A DNA stretch of 64,000 nt from Nicotiana tabacum (GCF_000715075.1 NC_134101.1:136352237-136416236); one strand, 5' to 3'. Numbered from the stretch's first letter, positions 1 to 10,562 are shown. Notes: generated from the letters alone by a model not told the origin. Numbers and translations are program-made.

Positions 1-1110
1 CCGCAATGGAAGCCACCGCACCCGCACTCGATTTCATACGGTCCGTATTGCCTGAGTTCAGAGAGCTGATTATTCAAGCACAGAGCCTTAGTGCGGCCGC
101 ACTCAATTTTCTGCGATCCGCACTAGCCCCGCAGCGGTATTTTTGTCCAAGATTTTTAGCCTAGTATAAATAGATTCTTTTCCCATTTTTAGGTCATCAA
201 ATAGTTTTGTACCGAGAGCTGCGCTCGTGACTTCATTCTTTTAGCTATTTTGAGTAATGTTAGCTTGATTTCAACATTGAATCTTCAAGTTTAATTTAGC
301 AATTAATTATTATGAGTTTTTCTTCATCTATTTCTTTGTTTTCTTCTCTAATTATGAGTAGCTAGACCCATAAGCTAGGGTTGTGGCTCAACCCTAGTGT
401 GGGTAATTGATGGGTCTTGTGTTTTGATGCTTGATTGTCTATGGGTGTTTGATATTTGGACTAATTTCATGTTTAATTGCTGAATTAGTGGTTGCAAACA
501 CTAGTTTATGCCTAGTAGACTTTGGCTATTCTTGAGAAAGAGAGCCTAAGTCCATGAAATTAGTCCAACAAGGAATTGGGGCGTACTCAAGAGATTGATC
601 ACCCCAATTAAAGGGTTAAACCTAGAGATAGTAATACTCGACTTAAACCTTGATTTCTTGCACAAATTTGCATACCCAATTGGTCTTGGGAAAGTCAATT
701 CGGGCAAAATCACTCGAACTACCGAGAGGTGTAGAGTGAGTAGAATCGTGCAATGGTTATATCATACTCCCCAAATGTGACAATCTAGCTTTAGACTCAA
801 GAATCCGTCAATTGACCACCTAGGCGAAAGTCACTACCCTAGTGCCTTTTAATCATTTGAGCAACTCGCAATAGTTTAAACCTTATCTTTATTTAGTTTA
901 ATTGAGCATTGTAGTTTTATAAAATTCGAATTATAAATCAAACCAAAAATGTGTAGAAGTGCAATTAAGAGAAAATACACAACTCTGCTTTAGATAGACA
1001 CCCGACTCCAATATCTAGCTCCTTGTGGAAATTGATCCCGACCTTAATCGGGTAAAAGCTGCTTCGACCTCTCTCGCTACTCCATAGTAGTGCAGGGTTG
1101 GCCTCGATCA
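1..1110 (+). repeat. Athila-like left LTR, 3' three quarters
   Basis: This aligns along its length with 3325-4435, so about 370 bp of the LTR lie before the window. It ends in CTCGATCA, giving the expected CA terminus, and is followed at 1116 by the primer site. The two LTR copies differ at scattered positions, mostly C/T and A/G exchanges, so the insertion is not recent. I did not count the differences. Confidence 0.88.
165..172 (+). promoter_or_regulatory. TATA box of the Athila-like LTR (left copy)
   Basis: TATAAATA lies just after a cluster of TGCGG/CCGCA motifs and is identical at the matching place in the right LTR (3489-3496). Position and conservation suggest the core promoter of the LTR. 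The transcription start is not determined. Confidence 0.6.
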
Positions 1111-1115
1111 CTTTT

Positions 1116-1133
1116 TGGCGCTGTTGCCGGGGA
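1116..1133 (+). other. Primer binding site (tRNA-Asp type)
   Basis: TGGCGCTGTTGCCGGGGA starts five bases after the LTR. It resembles the 18-nt site of plant Athila elements, which is usually assigned to tRNA-Asp; the assignment is from memory of the family. It would prime minus-strand DNA synthesis. Confidence 0.7.
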
Positions 1134-1229
1134 GATAATGGTTTTGGCCATATATCTAAATAGTTTTGTGTATTGTTCTTCTTTCCTTATGTGTTACTAA
1201 TCTGTTTGTGTCACAACTTCAGGTACAAA

Positions 1230-2173
1230 ATGGCAGCAAACTTAAATAATGCACCTCTTGGAGATCTTCCGCCGGGGGAGGAAGTAGATGACAATGTTGA
1301 AGATGAGGTCCCTATTGTACCTCAAGGACAAAGGAGAGGCCGCCAGGCCAATGATAATATTCCAGACCCTCCCCCACCACCTTTAAGAGTGGCTCCTCGA
1401 GTGCTTCCAAACCAAGGCTATGCAAGTGCAATTGTCCCGCCCCGGATTCGGGCGGGCAATTTTCAAATTACCAATGTGATGCTGACATTGCTGGAGCAGC
1501 GTGGGTATTTCACGGGCGCTACCAATCAAAATGCTTACAAACATCTGAAGGTGTTCGTGGATACCTGTTGGGGAAGTAAGCAAACTAATGTGTCCGAAGA
1601 TGTACTTCAGTTGAGACTCTCCCCATTCTCACTTAGAAGGAAGGCATTAGATTGGCTCGAGCGACTTCCCAACCATTCCAGCACTACTTGGGATGAGTTG
1701 GCGGACAAGTTCATTACAAAATTTTTCTCACCAGGGCATATGGCAGCATTGAGAGATGAGATCTTAGCTTTCAAGCAATAGCCCATAGAACATTTGCATG
1801 ATATTTGGAGCGTTATAGAATAATGGTAAAGGAATTCCCCAACAATGATATGACTGAGGCGATGATATAACAAACTTTCTACCGGGGCATTAACACAACA
1901 AACCAATGCATAGTGAACCAACTTGCTGGGGGCAACTTTATGAAGCTGTCTTATGATGAGGCTTGTGACATTCTTGACGAGATAGCTGGCAGTTCTTCTG
2001 CTTGGCAAAGTAGATCCAATGTGCCCCAGGGTGACCCCACGGTCACTCATTTGCACAAAGAGTTACATGATCATGGGCAGGCTATAGCTGAGCTGGCAAC
2101 TATTATGAACCAACTAGCACATGGCAAAAGTATAAGTTTGGGGGGAGAGACGAGGATTGCAAGAAAGTGGTAA
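1230..2173 (+). pseudogene. gag: Athila-type gag, broken
   Basis: Gag forms the particle that packages element RNA. From the ATG at 1230 an acidic, proline-rich N-terminus leads into a Retrotrans_gag domain with the recognisable run FSLRRKALDWLERLP and then WDELADKFITKFF. A TAG stop at 1779-1781 ends this frame. The homologous protein resumes in another frame at about 1800-2170, with QTFYRGI-like text and then LSYDEACDILDEIAG. At least one frameshift and several stops separate the parts. The start at 1230 follows an AG-rich spot that could be a splice acceptor, but it is chosen mainly because homology begins there. No zinc knuckle or protease follows. Confidence 0.8.
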
Positions 2174-2954
2174 AAAGGCACAAAATGAAGAAAAGGAAAG
2201 GCAATGAAAAAGAAAGAAAAGCAAAAAGACAAAAAGAATGTTCAATATAGAAATGAATAAAGGGATTCAAGAAAAGCAAAGAATGAAAGGTGTAGAAAGC
2301 TGAGAAAGGAGAGGATTTGAAATGACCAAGAAAGAGTGACAGTGTGTCTCTCTAACCCCTTAGAAAGAAGTGAAATGACTTAAAAAGTCAAGTGAATGTG
2401 TTCCAAAATGAAACAAAAGAAGTTCTTAAGGGAAGATGGAACCTGCTTAGACCAAACATTTCCTACCCTGAACCAAAAACCTTCACTATGTCTCCACAAA
2501 AGCCCTATATGATCTTAAGTTGAATGAAGCTTACATTAGTGGTGACTCACCTAAGGGGCAAGCATATGGTACTTAGAGTCGGACTTGTGACTTTTTCTTT
2601 AGAGAGATGAGTGTGTTTCCATTAACCTCGTTCTAAGTGCCTCTATCCTAAAGGTGAGGTTTGCTTAGGGAGAGTTAAGGATGTGTAAGTTTGGGTTCCA
2701 TAATGACCAAAGTAATAGAAAGAGTTCTTTGATGTGTTGAGTCAACTCTTGATGCTCTTGTGTCGCACTTAATCCATGGTGTTTAAAAAGAGTAAATGTT
2801 GTTAATGATTCATTTGTATTGAGGGCAATTATTAGTCCCAATTGATGCTAGATGAGGTCACTTTAGGACAACTGAATTTTCTTGGATTTTCTCTTAAGGG
2901 GTGGGTCTTATTTTATTTGCTTGAGGACAAGCAAAAGCTTAGGTTTGGAAGAGT
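2174..2954 (+). other. Athila-like non-coding interior ending in the polypurine tract
   Basis: This stretch has no reading frame of note. Its first 150 bases are very rich in A and G. The last part, GAGGACAAGCAAAAGCTTAG followed by GTTTGGAAGAGT, resembles the standard 3' end of Athila/Tat interiors and ends directly at the TG of the right LTR. The purine-rich end is the likely plus-strand primer. The pol region expected in a full element is absent. Confidence 0.65.
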
Positions 2955-4435
2955 TGATAACTAGGGAATATGATGCATTCTACACTCCTTCTTACTAGAG
3001 TTTTGATTAGAATTGTGTACAAAATAGCCCCAAAGGCTTACAATTTATGCTTGATTGCAGGTTTGATCAACAAGGTGACAAGGTGTCAAAAACCAGCTCA
3101 AAAAGGAGTGAAACCTTGCACAAGTACCAAGACAAGAAAAAGCTCAGTCAAACAGGGGAACACCATTCTGTGCGGTTCATACAAGTGAAGTTCAGATAGG
3201 TTGTTGTTCAGGCCAACAGGCAATGCGGCCGCAAAGGGTATTGTGCGGTCCATAGAGCCAAGGTTAAGAGAGGTGGTGTTTTGGAGGATGAGCTCAATGC
3301 GGTCCACGGTCCTTTTTGTGCGGATCACAATGGAAGCCACTGCGGCAACACTCGATTTCATGCGGTCTGCATTGCCTGAGTTCAGAGAGCTGATTATTCA
3401 AGCACAGAGCCTTAGTGCGGCTGCACTTGATTTTCTGCGATCCGCACTAGCCCCGCAGGGGTATTTTTGTCGAAGATTTTCAGCCTAGTATAAATAGATT
3501 CTTTTCCCATTTTTAGGTCATCAGATAGTTTTGTACTGAGAGCTGCGCTCGTGACTTCGTTCCTTTTAGCTATTTTGAGTAATTTTAGCGTGATTTCAAC
3601 ATTGAATCTTCAAGTTTAATTTAGCAATTAATTATTATGGGTTTTTCTTCAACTATTTCTTTGTTTTCTTCTCTAATTATGAGTAGCTAGACCCATAAAC
3701 TAGGGTTGTAGCTCAACCCTAGTGTGGGTAATTGATGTGTCTTTTGTTTTGATGCTTGATTATCTATGGGTGTTTGATATTTTGGCTAATTTAGGGTTTT
3801 AATTGTGAATTAGTGGTTGCAAACACTAGTTTATGCCTAATATTCTTTGGCTCTTCTTGGGAAAGAGAGCCTAAGTCCATGAAATTAGTCCAACAAGGAA
3901 TTAGGTCATACTTAAGAGATTGATAGCCCCAATTAAAGGGTTAAACCTAGAGATAGTAATACCCGACTTGAACCTTGATTGCTTGCACAAATTTGCATAC
4001 CCAATTGGTCTTGAGAAAGTCAATTCGGGCAAAATCACTCCAACTACCGAGAGGTGTAGATTGAGTAGAATCATGCAATGGTTATATCATACTCCCCAAA
4101 TGAGATAATCTAGCTTTAGAGTAAAGAATCTGTCAATTGACCAACTAGGTGAAAGTCGCTACTCTAGTGCCTTTTAATCATTTTAACAACTTGCAATAGT
4201 TTAAACCTTAGTTTTATTTAGTTTAATTGAGCATTGTAGTTTTATAAAATTAGAAGTATAAATCAAACCAAAAATGTGTAGAAGTGCAATTAAGTGCAAA
4301 TACACAACTCCGCTTTAGGTAGACACCCGACTCCAATATCTAGCTCCCTGTGGAAATCAATCCCAACCTTAATCGGGTAAAAGCTTATTCGACCTCTCTC
4401 GCTACTCCATAGTAGTGCAGGGTTGTCCTCGATCA
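2955..4435 (+). repeat. Athila-like right LTR, 1,481 bp
   Basis: It starts TGATAACTAGGG and ends CTCGATCA. From 3325 onward it is the partner of bases 1-1110. The first 500 bp carry a dozen or so TGCGG and CCGCA words around a NotI-like GCGGCCGC, then TATAAATA at 3489. The LTR contains only short chance reading frames. Confidence 0.9.
3489..3496 (+). promoter_or_regulatory. TATA box of the Athila-like LTR (right copy)
   Basis: TATAAATA is conserved with the left copy at 165-172, about 535 bp into the LTR and just downstream of the CG-rich word cluster. Confidence 0.6.
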
Positions 4436-4467
4436 GCTATCATGATCGGATATTTGGGATCGTGACA
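4436..4467 (+). repeat. Last 32 bp of the Tekay-A 5' LTR
   Basis: This matches the end of the 3' LTR at 12547-12578 with a few changes and ends GATCGTGACA. The rest of the 5' LTR lies left of the Athila-like insertion and outside the window. Confidence 0.8.
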
Positions 4468-4470
4468 AGT

Positions 4471-4482
4471 TGGTATTTGAGC
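4471..4482 (+). other. Primer binding site (initiator Met-tRNA type)
   Basis: TGGTATTTGAGC lies three bases after the LTR. The usual plant site is TGGTATCAGAGC, so this copy has two changes in the middle. Confidence 0.7.
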
Positions 4483-4668
4483 TTAGGTTACATAGGTCTC
4501 GCGAGTCATGAGCCGGTCTAGTAGAGTCTCGCAGATCTGTACGAAGACGTCTATATTTATCCTCGAGAGGCTACAGAACCTTTAGGAAAATCTTCATATT
4601 CTTGAAATTCTTGTCGTCCGAACTTGTTGACCCGAATACTAAATTTCTGTTATTTTATTCTCTCACAG

Positions 4669-6177
4669 ATGGTGAGGACACGTGCTATCGGGCAAGGTGG
4701 ACGACCACCAGTTCCACCAGTTGTGGCCACCAGAGGCCGAGGATGTGGTCGAGGCTGTGGTAGGGGCAGAGCAGCTAGGGCAGCACCTACGAACCCACCA
4801 GCTGCCCCAGTTCAGGATCAGGTCCCAGTTGTGGACACTACAGCAGTACCAGCTCAGGCACTAACTGTTCCCATTGTGGATCCAGACCTTCAGGAGGCTT
4901 TAGCTCAGATCTTATCAGTGTGTACCGGTTTGGCTCAGGCAGTTTCTGTTACTATGGCCGCAGCTACTTCTCAAGCCAGGGGAGGCACCCAGACTGCCGT
5001 TGCTCGCACACCGGAGCAAGTTATGCAGGGACTCCAGACATCGGGGGCACCTCCAGCCTAGCCGGTTGCACCAGATCAGGAGTTTGTGGTACCAGTTATG
5101 CCAGACGACGAGCAACGTCGAATAGAGAGGTTTGGTAGACTCAAGCCTCCAAATTTTAGCGGTGTAGAGGGCGAGGATGCCCAGGGTTTCTTAGATAAGT
5201 GTTAGAGGATGCTTCGTACAGCGGGGATTCTAGAGACCAGTGGTGTAGCCTTTACCACCTTTCAGTTTTCTAGGGTTGCCTTCACTTGGTGGGAGGCGTA
5301 TGAGAGGCGTAGGCCTATTAGTGCAGTGCCCCTTACCTGGTAGCAGTTCTCTGTTCTCTTTCTGGAGAAGTATGTGCCATAGTCTTGCCAAGAGGAGCTG
5401 CACAGGCAGTTCAAGCAGTTGCATCAGGAAGAGAGGACTGTGACGCAGTATGAGATGCGGTTCTTTTAGTTAGCCCGACATGCAGTTTGGTTGGTTCCCA
5501 CAAATCGAGAGAGGATGATGAGGTTTGTTAATGGTCTCACATATCAACTTCAGATTCTCATGACTAGGGAGAGGGTGAGATGTGCTACTTTTGAGGAGGT
5601 TGTTGACATCGACCGTGAGATTGAGTCGGTTCGCCGCCAGGAGAAAGAGGAGAGGGAGGCCAAGAGGCCTCGAGGATCTAGTAGTTACAGTGGTACTCCT
5701 TTGAGAGGTTAGTTCCAGCAGGGCAGAGGCCGCCCATTCAGACAGGCTCATTTAGATCGCCCAGGTTATTGTAGGGCATCATCTGGTCATAGTTCTCATC
5801 AGGGCCACTCATACGTCGGTGTCCTTCCAGCCTAGAGTTCGTCCCGTACTCCATCAGTTCAGGGTTCTTCCATGCTAGGCCCTCTTACTGGTCATTCCGG
5901 TGCCAGAGGTTCCCTTCAGTCCCCATCTCCATCACCGGGGAGTTGTTATAAGTGTGGAGAGTTTGGGCATAGAGGAGGAAGTGTCCTCGTCTTCATGATG
6001 GCCAGTCTCAGCAGAGGGGTCAGCCCTCGACTTTTGCTCCAATTACTTCACCACCCGCCTAGCCAGCTAGGGGTGGAGGTCAGTCAGCCAAAGGTCGACC
6101 TAGAGGGGGAGGTCGATCAGGTGGTGGTCAAGCCCGTTTCTATGCTCTTCCGAGTAGACCAAATGTTGCTGCTTTAG
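4669..6177 (+). pseudogene. gag: Tekay-A gag, broken
   Basis: The ATG at 4669 opens a frame beginning MVRTRA, followed by a Gly/Arg-rich stretch and a Pro/Ala-rich part. The first stop is TAG at 5059. The Retrotrans_gag domain then runs from about 5125 (ERFGRLKPPNFSG) to 5660, with stops at 5203, 5341, 5380 and 5467; these sit where glutamine codons are usual. The C-terminal knuckle begins CYKCGEFGH at about 5944, but a shift of frame directly after the His removes the last Cys from the same frame. An Arg/Gly-rich tail follows to about 6170. Each piece is recognisable and none is translatable as a whole. Confidence 0.82.
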
Positions 6178-6179
6178 AT

Positions 6180-6560
6180 GCCGTGATTTCAGGTGTTACT
6201 TTAGTTTGCCACAGAGATGCCTCTATATTATTTGATCCCAGTTCCACCTTTTCTTATGTGTCATCATACTTTGCCCGTAATCTGGATAAGCCCCGTGAGT
6301 CTCTTGTTTCACCTGTTCATGTATCTACTCCAGTGGGCGATACTGTTGTTGTAGACCGTGTGTAACGGTCGTGTGTGGTGACTATTGGGGGTCTGAAGAC
6401 CCGAGTGGATCTTTTATTACTGTGTATGGTGGATTTCAATATCATTTTGGGCATGGACTAGTTATCTCCATGTCGTGCTATTCTAAACTGTTATGCCAAG
6501 ACAGTCATATTGGCTATACCGGGTATGCCACGGATTGAGTGGCGAGGTTTGACCGATTAT
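6180..6560 (+). pseudogene. Tekay-A aspartic protease region
   Basis: The run LFDPSSTFSYVSS at about 6218 is the retropepsin active-site region of this clade. The usual Asp-Pro-Gly-Ser-Thr appears as Asp-Pro-Ser-Ser-Thr, so the glycine is lost. The frame then stops at 6363 (TAA) and continues with VVTIGGLKTRVDLLLL and FNIILGMD, the second conserved patch. The protease would cut Gag-Pol; this copy is dead. Confidence 0.75.
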
Positions 6561-7500
6561 GTTCCCAGTAGAGTGATCTCATTATTGAAGGCCCAACGTA
6601 TGGTTGGGAAAGGTTGTCTTTCGTATCTAGCCTTTGTGAGGGATGTCGGAGCTGAGACTCCTAGTATTGATCTGTCCTAGTTGTGAGGGATTTTCCCGAT
6701 GTGTTTCCTGCAGACCTGCTAGGCATGCCACCGGACTGGGATATTGATTTTAGTATTGACATGGTGTCGGGCACTCAGCCCATTTCCATTCCTCTGTATC
6801 GTATGGCACCAACAGAGTTGAAGGAATTTAAGGAGCAGCTTCAGGAACTCCATGATAAAGGGTTCATTCGGCCTAGTGTGTTACCTTGGGTGCGTTGGTT
6901 CTATTTCTGAAGAAGAAGGATGGCACTATGAGGATGTGCATTGATTATAGGAAGTATCCTTTGCCTCGCAATGATGATTTATTCGACCAGCTTCAGGGAG
7001 CGAGAGTGTTCTCCAAGATTGATCTCCGTTTGCGTTATCACCAGTTGAAGATCAGGGACTCAGATATTCTTAAGACAACTTTCAGCACCCGATATGGTCA
7101 TTATGAGTTCTTGGTGATGTCTTTTGGGCTGACCAATGCCCCAGTAGCATTTATGCATTTGATGAACAACGTGTTCCGGACTTATCTCGATTCGTTTGTC
7201 ATAGTCTACATTGATGATATTCTGGTGTATTCGCATAGTCAAAAGGAGCATACAGAGCATTTGAGAGTTGTGTTGTAGAGATTGAGGGAGGAGAACCTCT
7301 TTGCAAAATTCTTCAAGTGTGAGTTTTGGGTCAGTTCAGTGGCTTTCTTGGGGCACGTGGTGTCCAGCGAGGGTATTTAGGTTGTTCCGAAGAAGATAGA
7401 GGTGGTTCAGAGTTGTCCCAGATCGTCCTTAGCCATAATGATTCGCAGCTTTCTTGGTTTGGCAGGCTATTATCGCCGGTTTGTTTAGGGATTCTCATCT
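6561..7500 (+). pseudogene. pol: Tekay-A reverse transcriptase, broken
   Basis: RT copies element RNA into DNA. The fingers begin [15 protein letters not shown] (about 6695). A frameshift near 6895 splits the block before [16 protein letters not shown]. Nine residues normally between DYR and KYPLPR are missing, an in-frame loss at about 6950. The palm is intact: FSKIDLR, then [12 protein letters not shown], then the catalytic YIDD at 7207-7218. A TAG at 7276 and another at 7377 interrupt the region before [12 protein letters not shown] near 7450-7490. Confidence 0.85.
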
Positions 7501-8048
7501 ATCGCATCGCCCTTAACCAAGTTGACACAGAAGGGTGCTTTATTTGTATGGCCGGATGAGTGCGATGAGAGCTTTCAGAAGCTCAAGACAGCATTGACCA
7601 CAACTCTAGTGTTAGTTTTGCCATCAGCTTCAGGTTCATATATTGTGTATTGTGATGCTTCTAGAGTTGGTATTGGTTGTGTGTTGATGCAGTAGGGTAG
7701 AGTTATTACTTATGCTTCTCGTTAGTTAAAGCCTAATGAGAAGCCCCGTTCATGATTTGGAGTTGGCTACCATAGTTCACGCATTGAAGATTTGGAGGCA
7801 TTACTTGTATGGTGTGTCTTGTGAGGTGTTTACTGATCATCGTAGCCTCTAGCACTTGTTCAAATAGAAGAATCTCAATTTGAGGCAGCGGAGATGGTTG
7901 GAGTTGCTTAAGGATTATGATATCACTATATTGTACCATCCGTGGAAGGCCAATGTGGTGGCCGATGCTTTATGCCGAAAGGTAGTGAGTATGGGGAGTT
8001 TTTCGTATATTCCAATTGGGTAGAGACCTCTTGCAGTTGATGTTTAGG
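7501..8048 (+). pseudogene. Tekay-A RNase H and linker, broken
   Basis: The domain opens with SFQKLKTALT and YCDASRVGIGCVLMQ (first catalytic Asp). Stops follow at 7693 and 7724. A small deletion near 7741 removes part of a conserved NYP-type sequence and shifts the frame, so the catalytic Glu region is read in another frame. HRS(L)-like text and [16 protein letters not shown] follow at 7840-7930. The end is marked by ANVVADAL. RNase H would remove the RNA template; this copy cannot. Confidence 0.75.
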
Positions 8049-9430
8049 CCTTGGCCAATCGGTTCGTGAGATTAGATGTTTCGGAGCCTAGTCGGGTATT
8101 CGTTTGTGTGGTTTCTCGGTCTTCCTTATATGATCGCATTAGAGAGTGCCAGTATGATGATCCGCATTTGCTTGTCCTTAAGGACAGAGTTCAGCATGAT
8201 GATGCCAGGGATGCGACTATATGTGATGATGGGGTGTTGAGGATGCAAGGTCGGATTTGTGTGCCCAATGTGGATGGGCTTCGGGAGTTGATTCTGAAGG
8301 AGGCCCATAGCTCGTGGTATTCCATTCATCCGGGTGCCGCGAAGATGTATCAGGATTTGAGGCAGCACTGTTGGTGGAGAAGAATGAAGAAAGACATTGT
8401 GGGATTTGTAGCTTGGTGTCTCAATTGTCAGCAAGTGAAATATGAGAATCAGAGACCGGGTAGCTTGCTTCAGCAGATGGATAATCCCGAGTGGAAGTGG
8501 GAGAGGATCACTATGAACTTTGTTGTTGGACTTCCACGGACTTTGAGGAAGTTCGATGCTATTTGGCTGATTGTGGATCGGCTGACCAAGTCCGCACACT
8601 TCATTCCTGTGTGTACTACCTATTTTTCAAAGCAATTGGTAGAGATCTATATCCGGGAGATTGTTCGGTTGCATGGTGTCCCAGTTTCTATCATCTCAGA
8701 TATGAGCACTTAGTTTACATCACAGTTTTGGAGGTCTGTGTAGCGAGAGTTGGGTACTCAGGTTGAGTTGAGCACAAGTTTTCACCCTCAGACAGATGGG
8801 CAGTCCGAGCACACTATCCAGATATTAGAGGACATGTTGCGTGCTTGTGTCATTGATTTCGGAGGATCTTAGGATCAGTTTCTGCCGCTAGTAGAGTTTT
8901 TTTATAACAACAGCTACCAGTCGAGTATTCAGATGGCTCCATATGATGCTTTGTATGGGAGGCAGTGTAGATCTGTAGGTTGTTGGTTCAAGCCCGATGA
9001 GGCTAGGCTATTGAGGACAAACTTGGTGCTAGATGCCTTAGAAAAGGTAAAGGTGATTTAGGAGAGGCTTCGTACAGCGCAGTCAAGGCAAAAAAGTTAT
9101 GCTGATAGGAAGGTTCGGGATGTATCCTACATGGTAGGCGAGAAGGTTCTGTTGAAGGTTTCACCCATGAAGGGTATTATGAGATTTGGGAAGAAAGGGA
9201 AATTGAGTCTGCGGTTCATTGGGCCTTTTGAGGTGCTTCGAAGGATTGGGGAGGTGGCTTATGAGCTTGCTTTGCTACCCCGCTTGTCGAGTGTACATTC
9301 GGTATTTCATGTTTCTATGCTTCGGAAGTATCTTGGAGATTCGTCTCATGTTTTGGATTTCAGCACGGTTCAGTTGGATGATGATTTGACTTATGATGTG
9401 GAGCCAATAGCTATTTTGGGTCTTTAGGTT
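8049..9430 (+). pseudogene. Tekay-A integrase, mutated
   Basis: Bases 8051-8713 keep 220 open codons. The zinc-binding HHCC region is visible (SIHPGAAKMYQDLRQHCWW, then CLNCQQVK), and so is the catalytic core. The first catalytic aspartate, normally in MDFVVGLP, is asparagine here (AAC at 8516-8518). The second (SDMST, 8696) and the glutamate in DGQSE (about 8797) remain. Stops at 8711, 8741, 8869 and 9058 break the rest. The C-terminal part, YMVGEKVLLKVSPMKG to VFHVSMLRKY, is open from 9131 to 9427. Integrase would join element DNA to the chromosome. Confidence 0.85.
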
Positions 9431-9613
9431 CAAAGGTTGAGGTCAAAGGATATAGCTTCAGTGAAAGTACAGTAGAGAGGTCGGCCCGTGGAGGAGACTA
9501 CCTGGGAATCCGAGCGGGAGATGCGGAGCAGATATCCTCACCTGTTTGAGGCTTTAGGTATGTTTCTTGACTCATTCAAGGACGAACGCTTGCTTAAGTT
9601 GGAGAGGATGTGA
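9431..9613 (+). pseudogene. Tekay-A chromodomain and pol tail
   Basis: Text such as RLRSKDIASVKVQ, GRPVEETTWESE and MRSRYPHLF is the group-II chromodomain typical of Tekay. It is thought to steer integration towards marked chromatin (family knowledge). A TAG at 9473 replaces the usual Trp. The frame then runs through SFKDERLLKLERM and the polypurine tract, and ends at TGA (9611-9613), which is bases 3-5 of the LTR. Confidence 0.8.
9596..9608 (+). other. Tekay-A polypurine tract
   Basis: AAGTTGGAGAGGA directly precedes the TG of the 3' LTR and would prime plus-strand DNA. It lies inside the pol reading frame. The 16-mer CATTCAAGGACGAACG ends 20 nt before the LTR. Confidence 0.75.
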
Positions 9614-10289
9614 CGACCCAGCCAGTCGTCTTATGAGTTACCGCTCTGTTTCCCCCATTTCTGCTTCTTATTGCTTGGTCTATTGGTTCTATGAGTGATC
9701 GGGTTGGTTGGCTCGGGTTTGGAAAGGTTTTGAGAGGGTTTGAGACATTTAGTCTTTGTTGAGGAAGCTTAAGTTGGAAAAGTCAACCAAATGTTGACTT
9801 ATGTGCTAGGGGGCTCGGATGTGAGTTACGATGGTTTGGTTAGCCTCGGGAGGTGATTTAGGACTTAGGAGCGCGAACAAAATGAGTTTTGGGGGTTCGG
9901 AGTAGATTTAGGCTTGAATTGATAAAGTTGATATTTTGGCGATTTCCGGTTAGTAGGCAAGATTTTGATACAGGGGTTAGAATGGAATCCGAAGTTGCAG
10001 TAGTTCCATTGTGTCATTTGGGATGTGTGTGCAAAATTTCAGGTCATTCAGACGTGGTTTGGTTGGGTTTTTGATCAAAAGCAGAATTCGGAAGATTTTG
10101 GAAAGTTAGGCTTGAATCCGATGTGTTTTGGTTGATTTAATGTTGTTTGAGGTGTTTTAAAGATTGGTACAAGTTTCAATAGGGTTTTAGGATATGTTGG
10201 TGCCGTTGGTTGAGGTCCTGGGGGTCTCGGGGTGATTTTGGATGGTTGATGAGGAGTTTGAGAAATTGTTGTAGCTGCAGATTTTCCTA

Positions 10290-10560
10290 CTTCTGGTATT
10301 TTCACACCTGCGGATTGGGGACCGCAGGTGCGATGCCGCTTATGCAGGAGAATTGCCGTAGAAGCGGAAGATGGGAAGATGGCAAGAATCACCGAAGCGG
10401 TTATAGGGACCACACATGCGATGCCGCAAATGCGAGAATGGCACCACAGATATGGAGAGTGGTGAGTTAAGTGATTTCCGCAGAAGCAGAAAAAGAACCA
10501 CAAATACGGTACCGCAGATGCGGTAAATGGGGCCGCAGATGCGAAAATGCCTGGGCAGAA
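10290..10560 (+). repeat. Cluster of CCGCAGATGCGG-type palindromes in the Tekay-A LTR
   Basis: Variants of CCGCA(G/A)(A/G)(T/A)GCGG recur about every 20-30 bp and end immediately upstream of TATAAAT at 10563-10569. The homologous solo LTR has the same cluster at 29680-29930. CpG is dense here compared with the surrounding AT-rich LTR. Confidence 0.7.
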
Positions 10561-10562
10561 GG

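Larger units (their letters stand above)
1..4435 (+). mobile_element. Athila-like LTR retrotransposon, gag-only and non-autonomous, 5' end outside the window
   Basis: Two direct repeats (1-1110 and 2955-4435) flank about 1.84 kb of interior. The interior has a primer site directly after the left LTR, a decayed gag, and a purine-containing tract before the right LTR. No protease, reverse transcriptase or integrase is present, so any movement would have needed proteins from another element. The TGGCGC-type primer site and the gag motifs match the plant Athila/Tat branch of Ty3/gypsy; that assignment is from family knowledge. The element lies in the 5' LTR of Tekay-A, only 32 bp from that LTR's end. 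The base run GCTAT at 4436-4440 could be the right copy of its target duplication, but the left copy is outside the window. Confidence 0.85.

Noticed and set aside
1116..1133. tRNA gene fragment
   Set aside because: Only 18 bases complementary to a tRNA end directly after an LTR; this is a primer site, not a gene.
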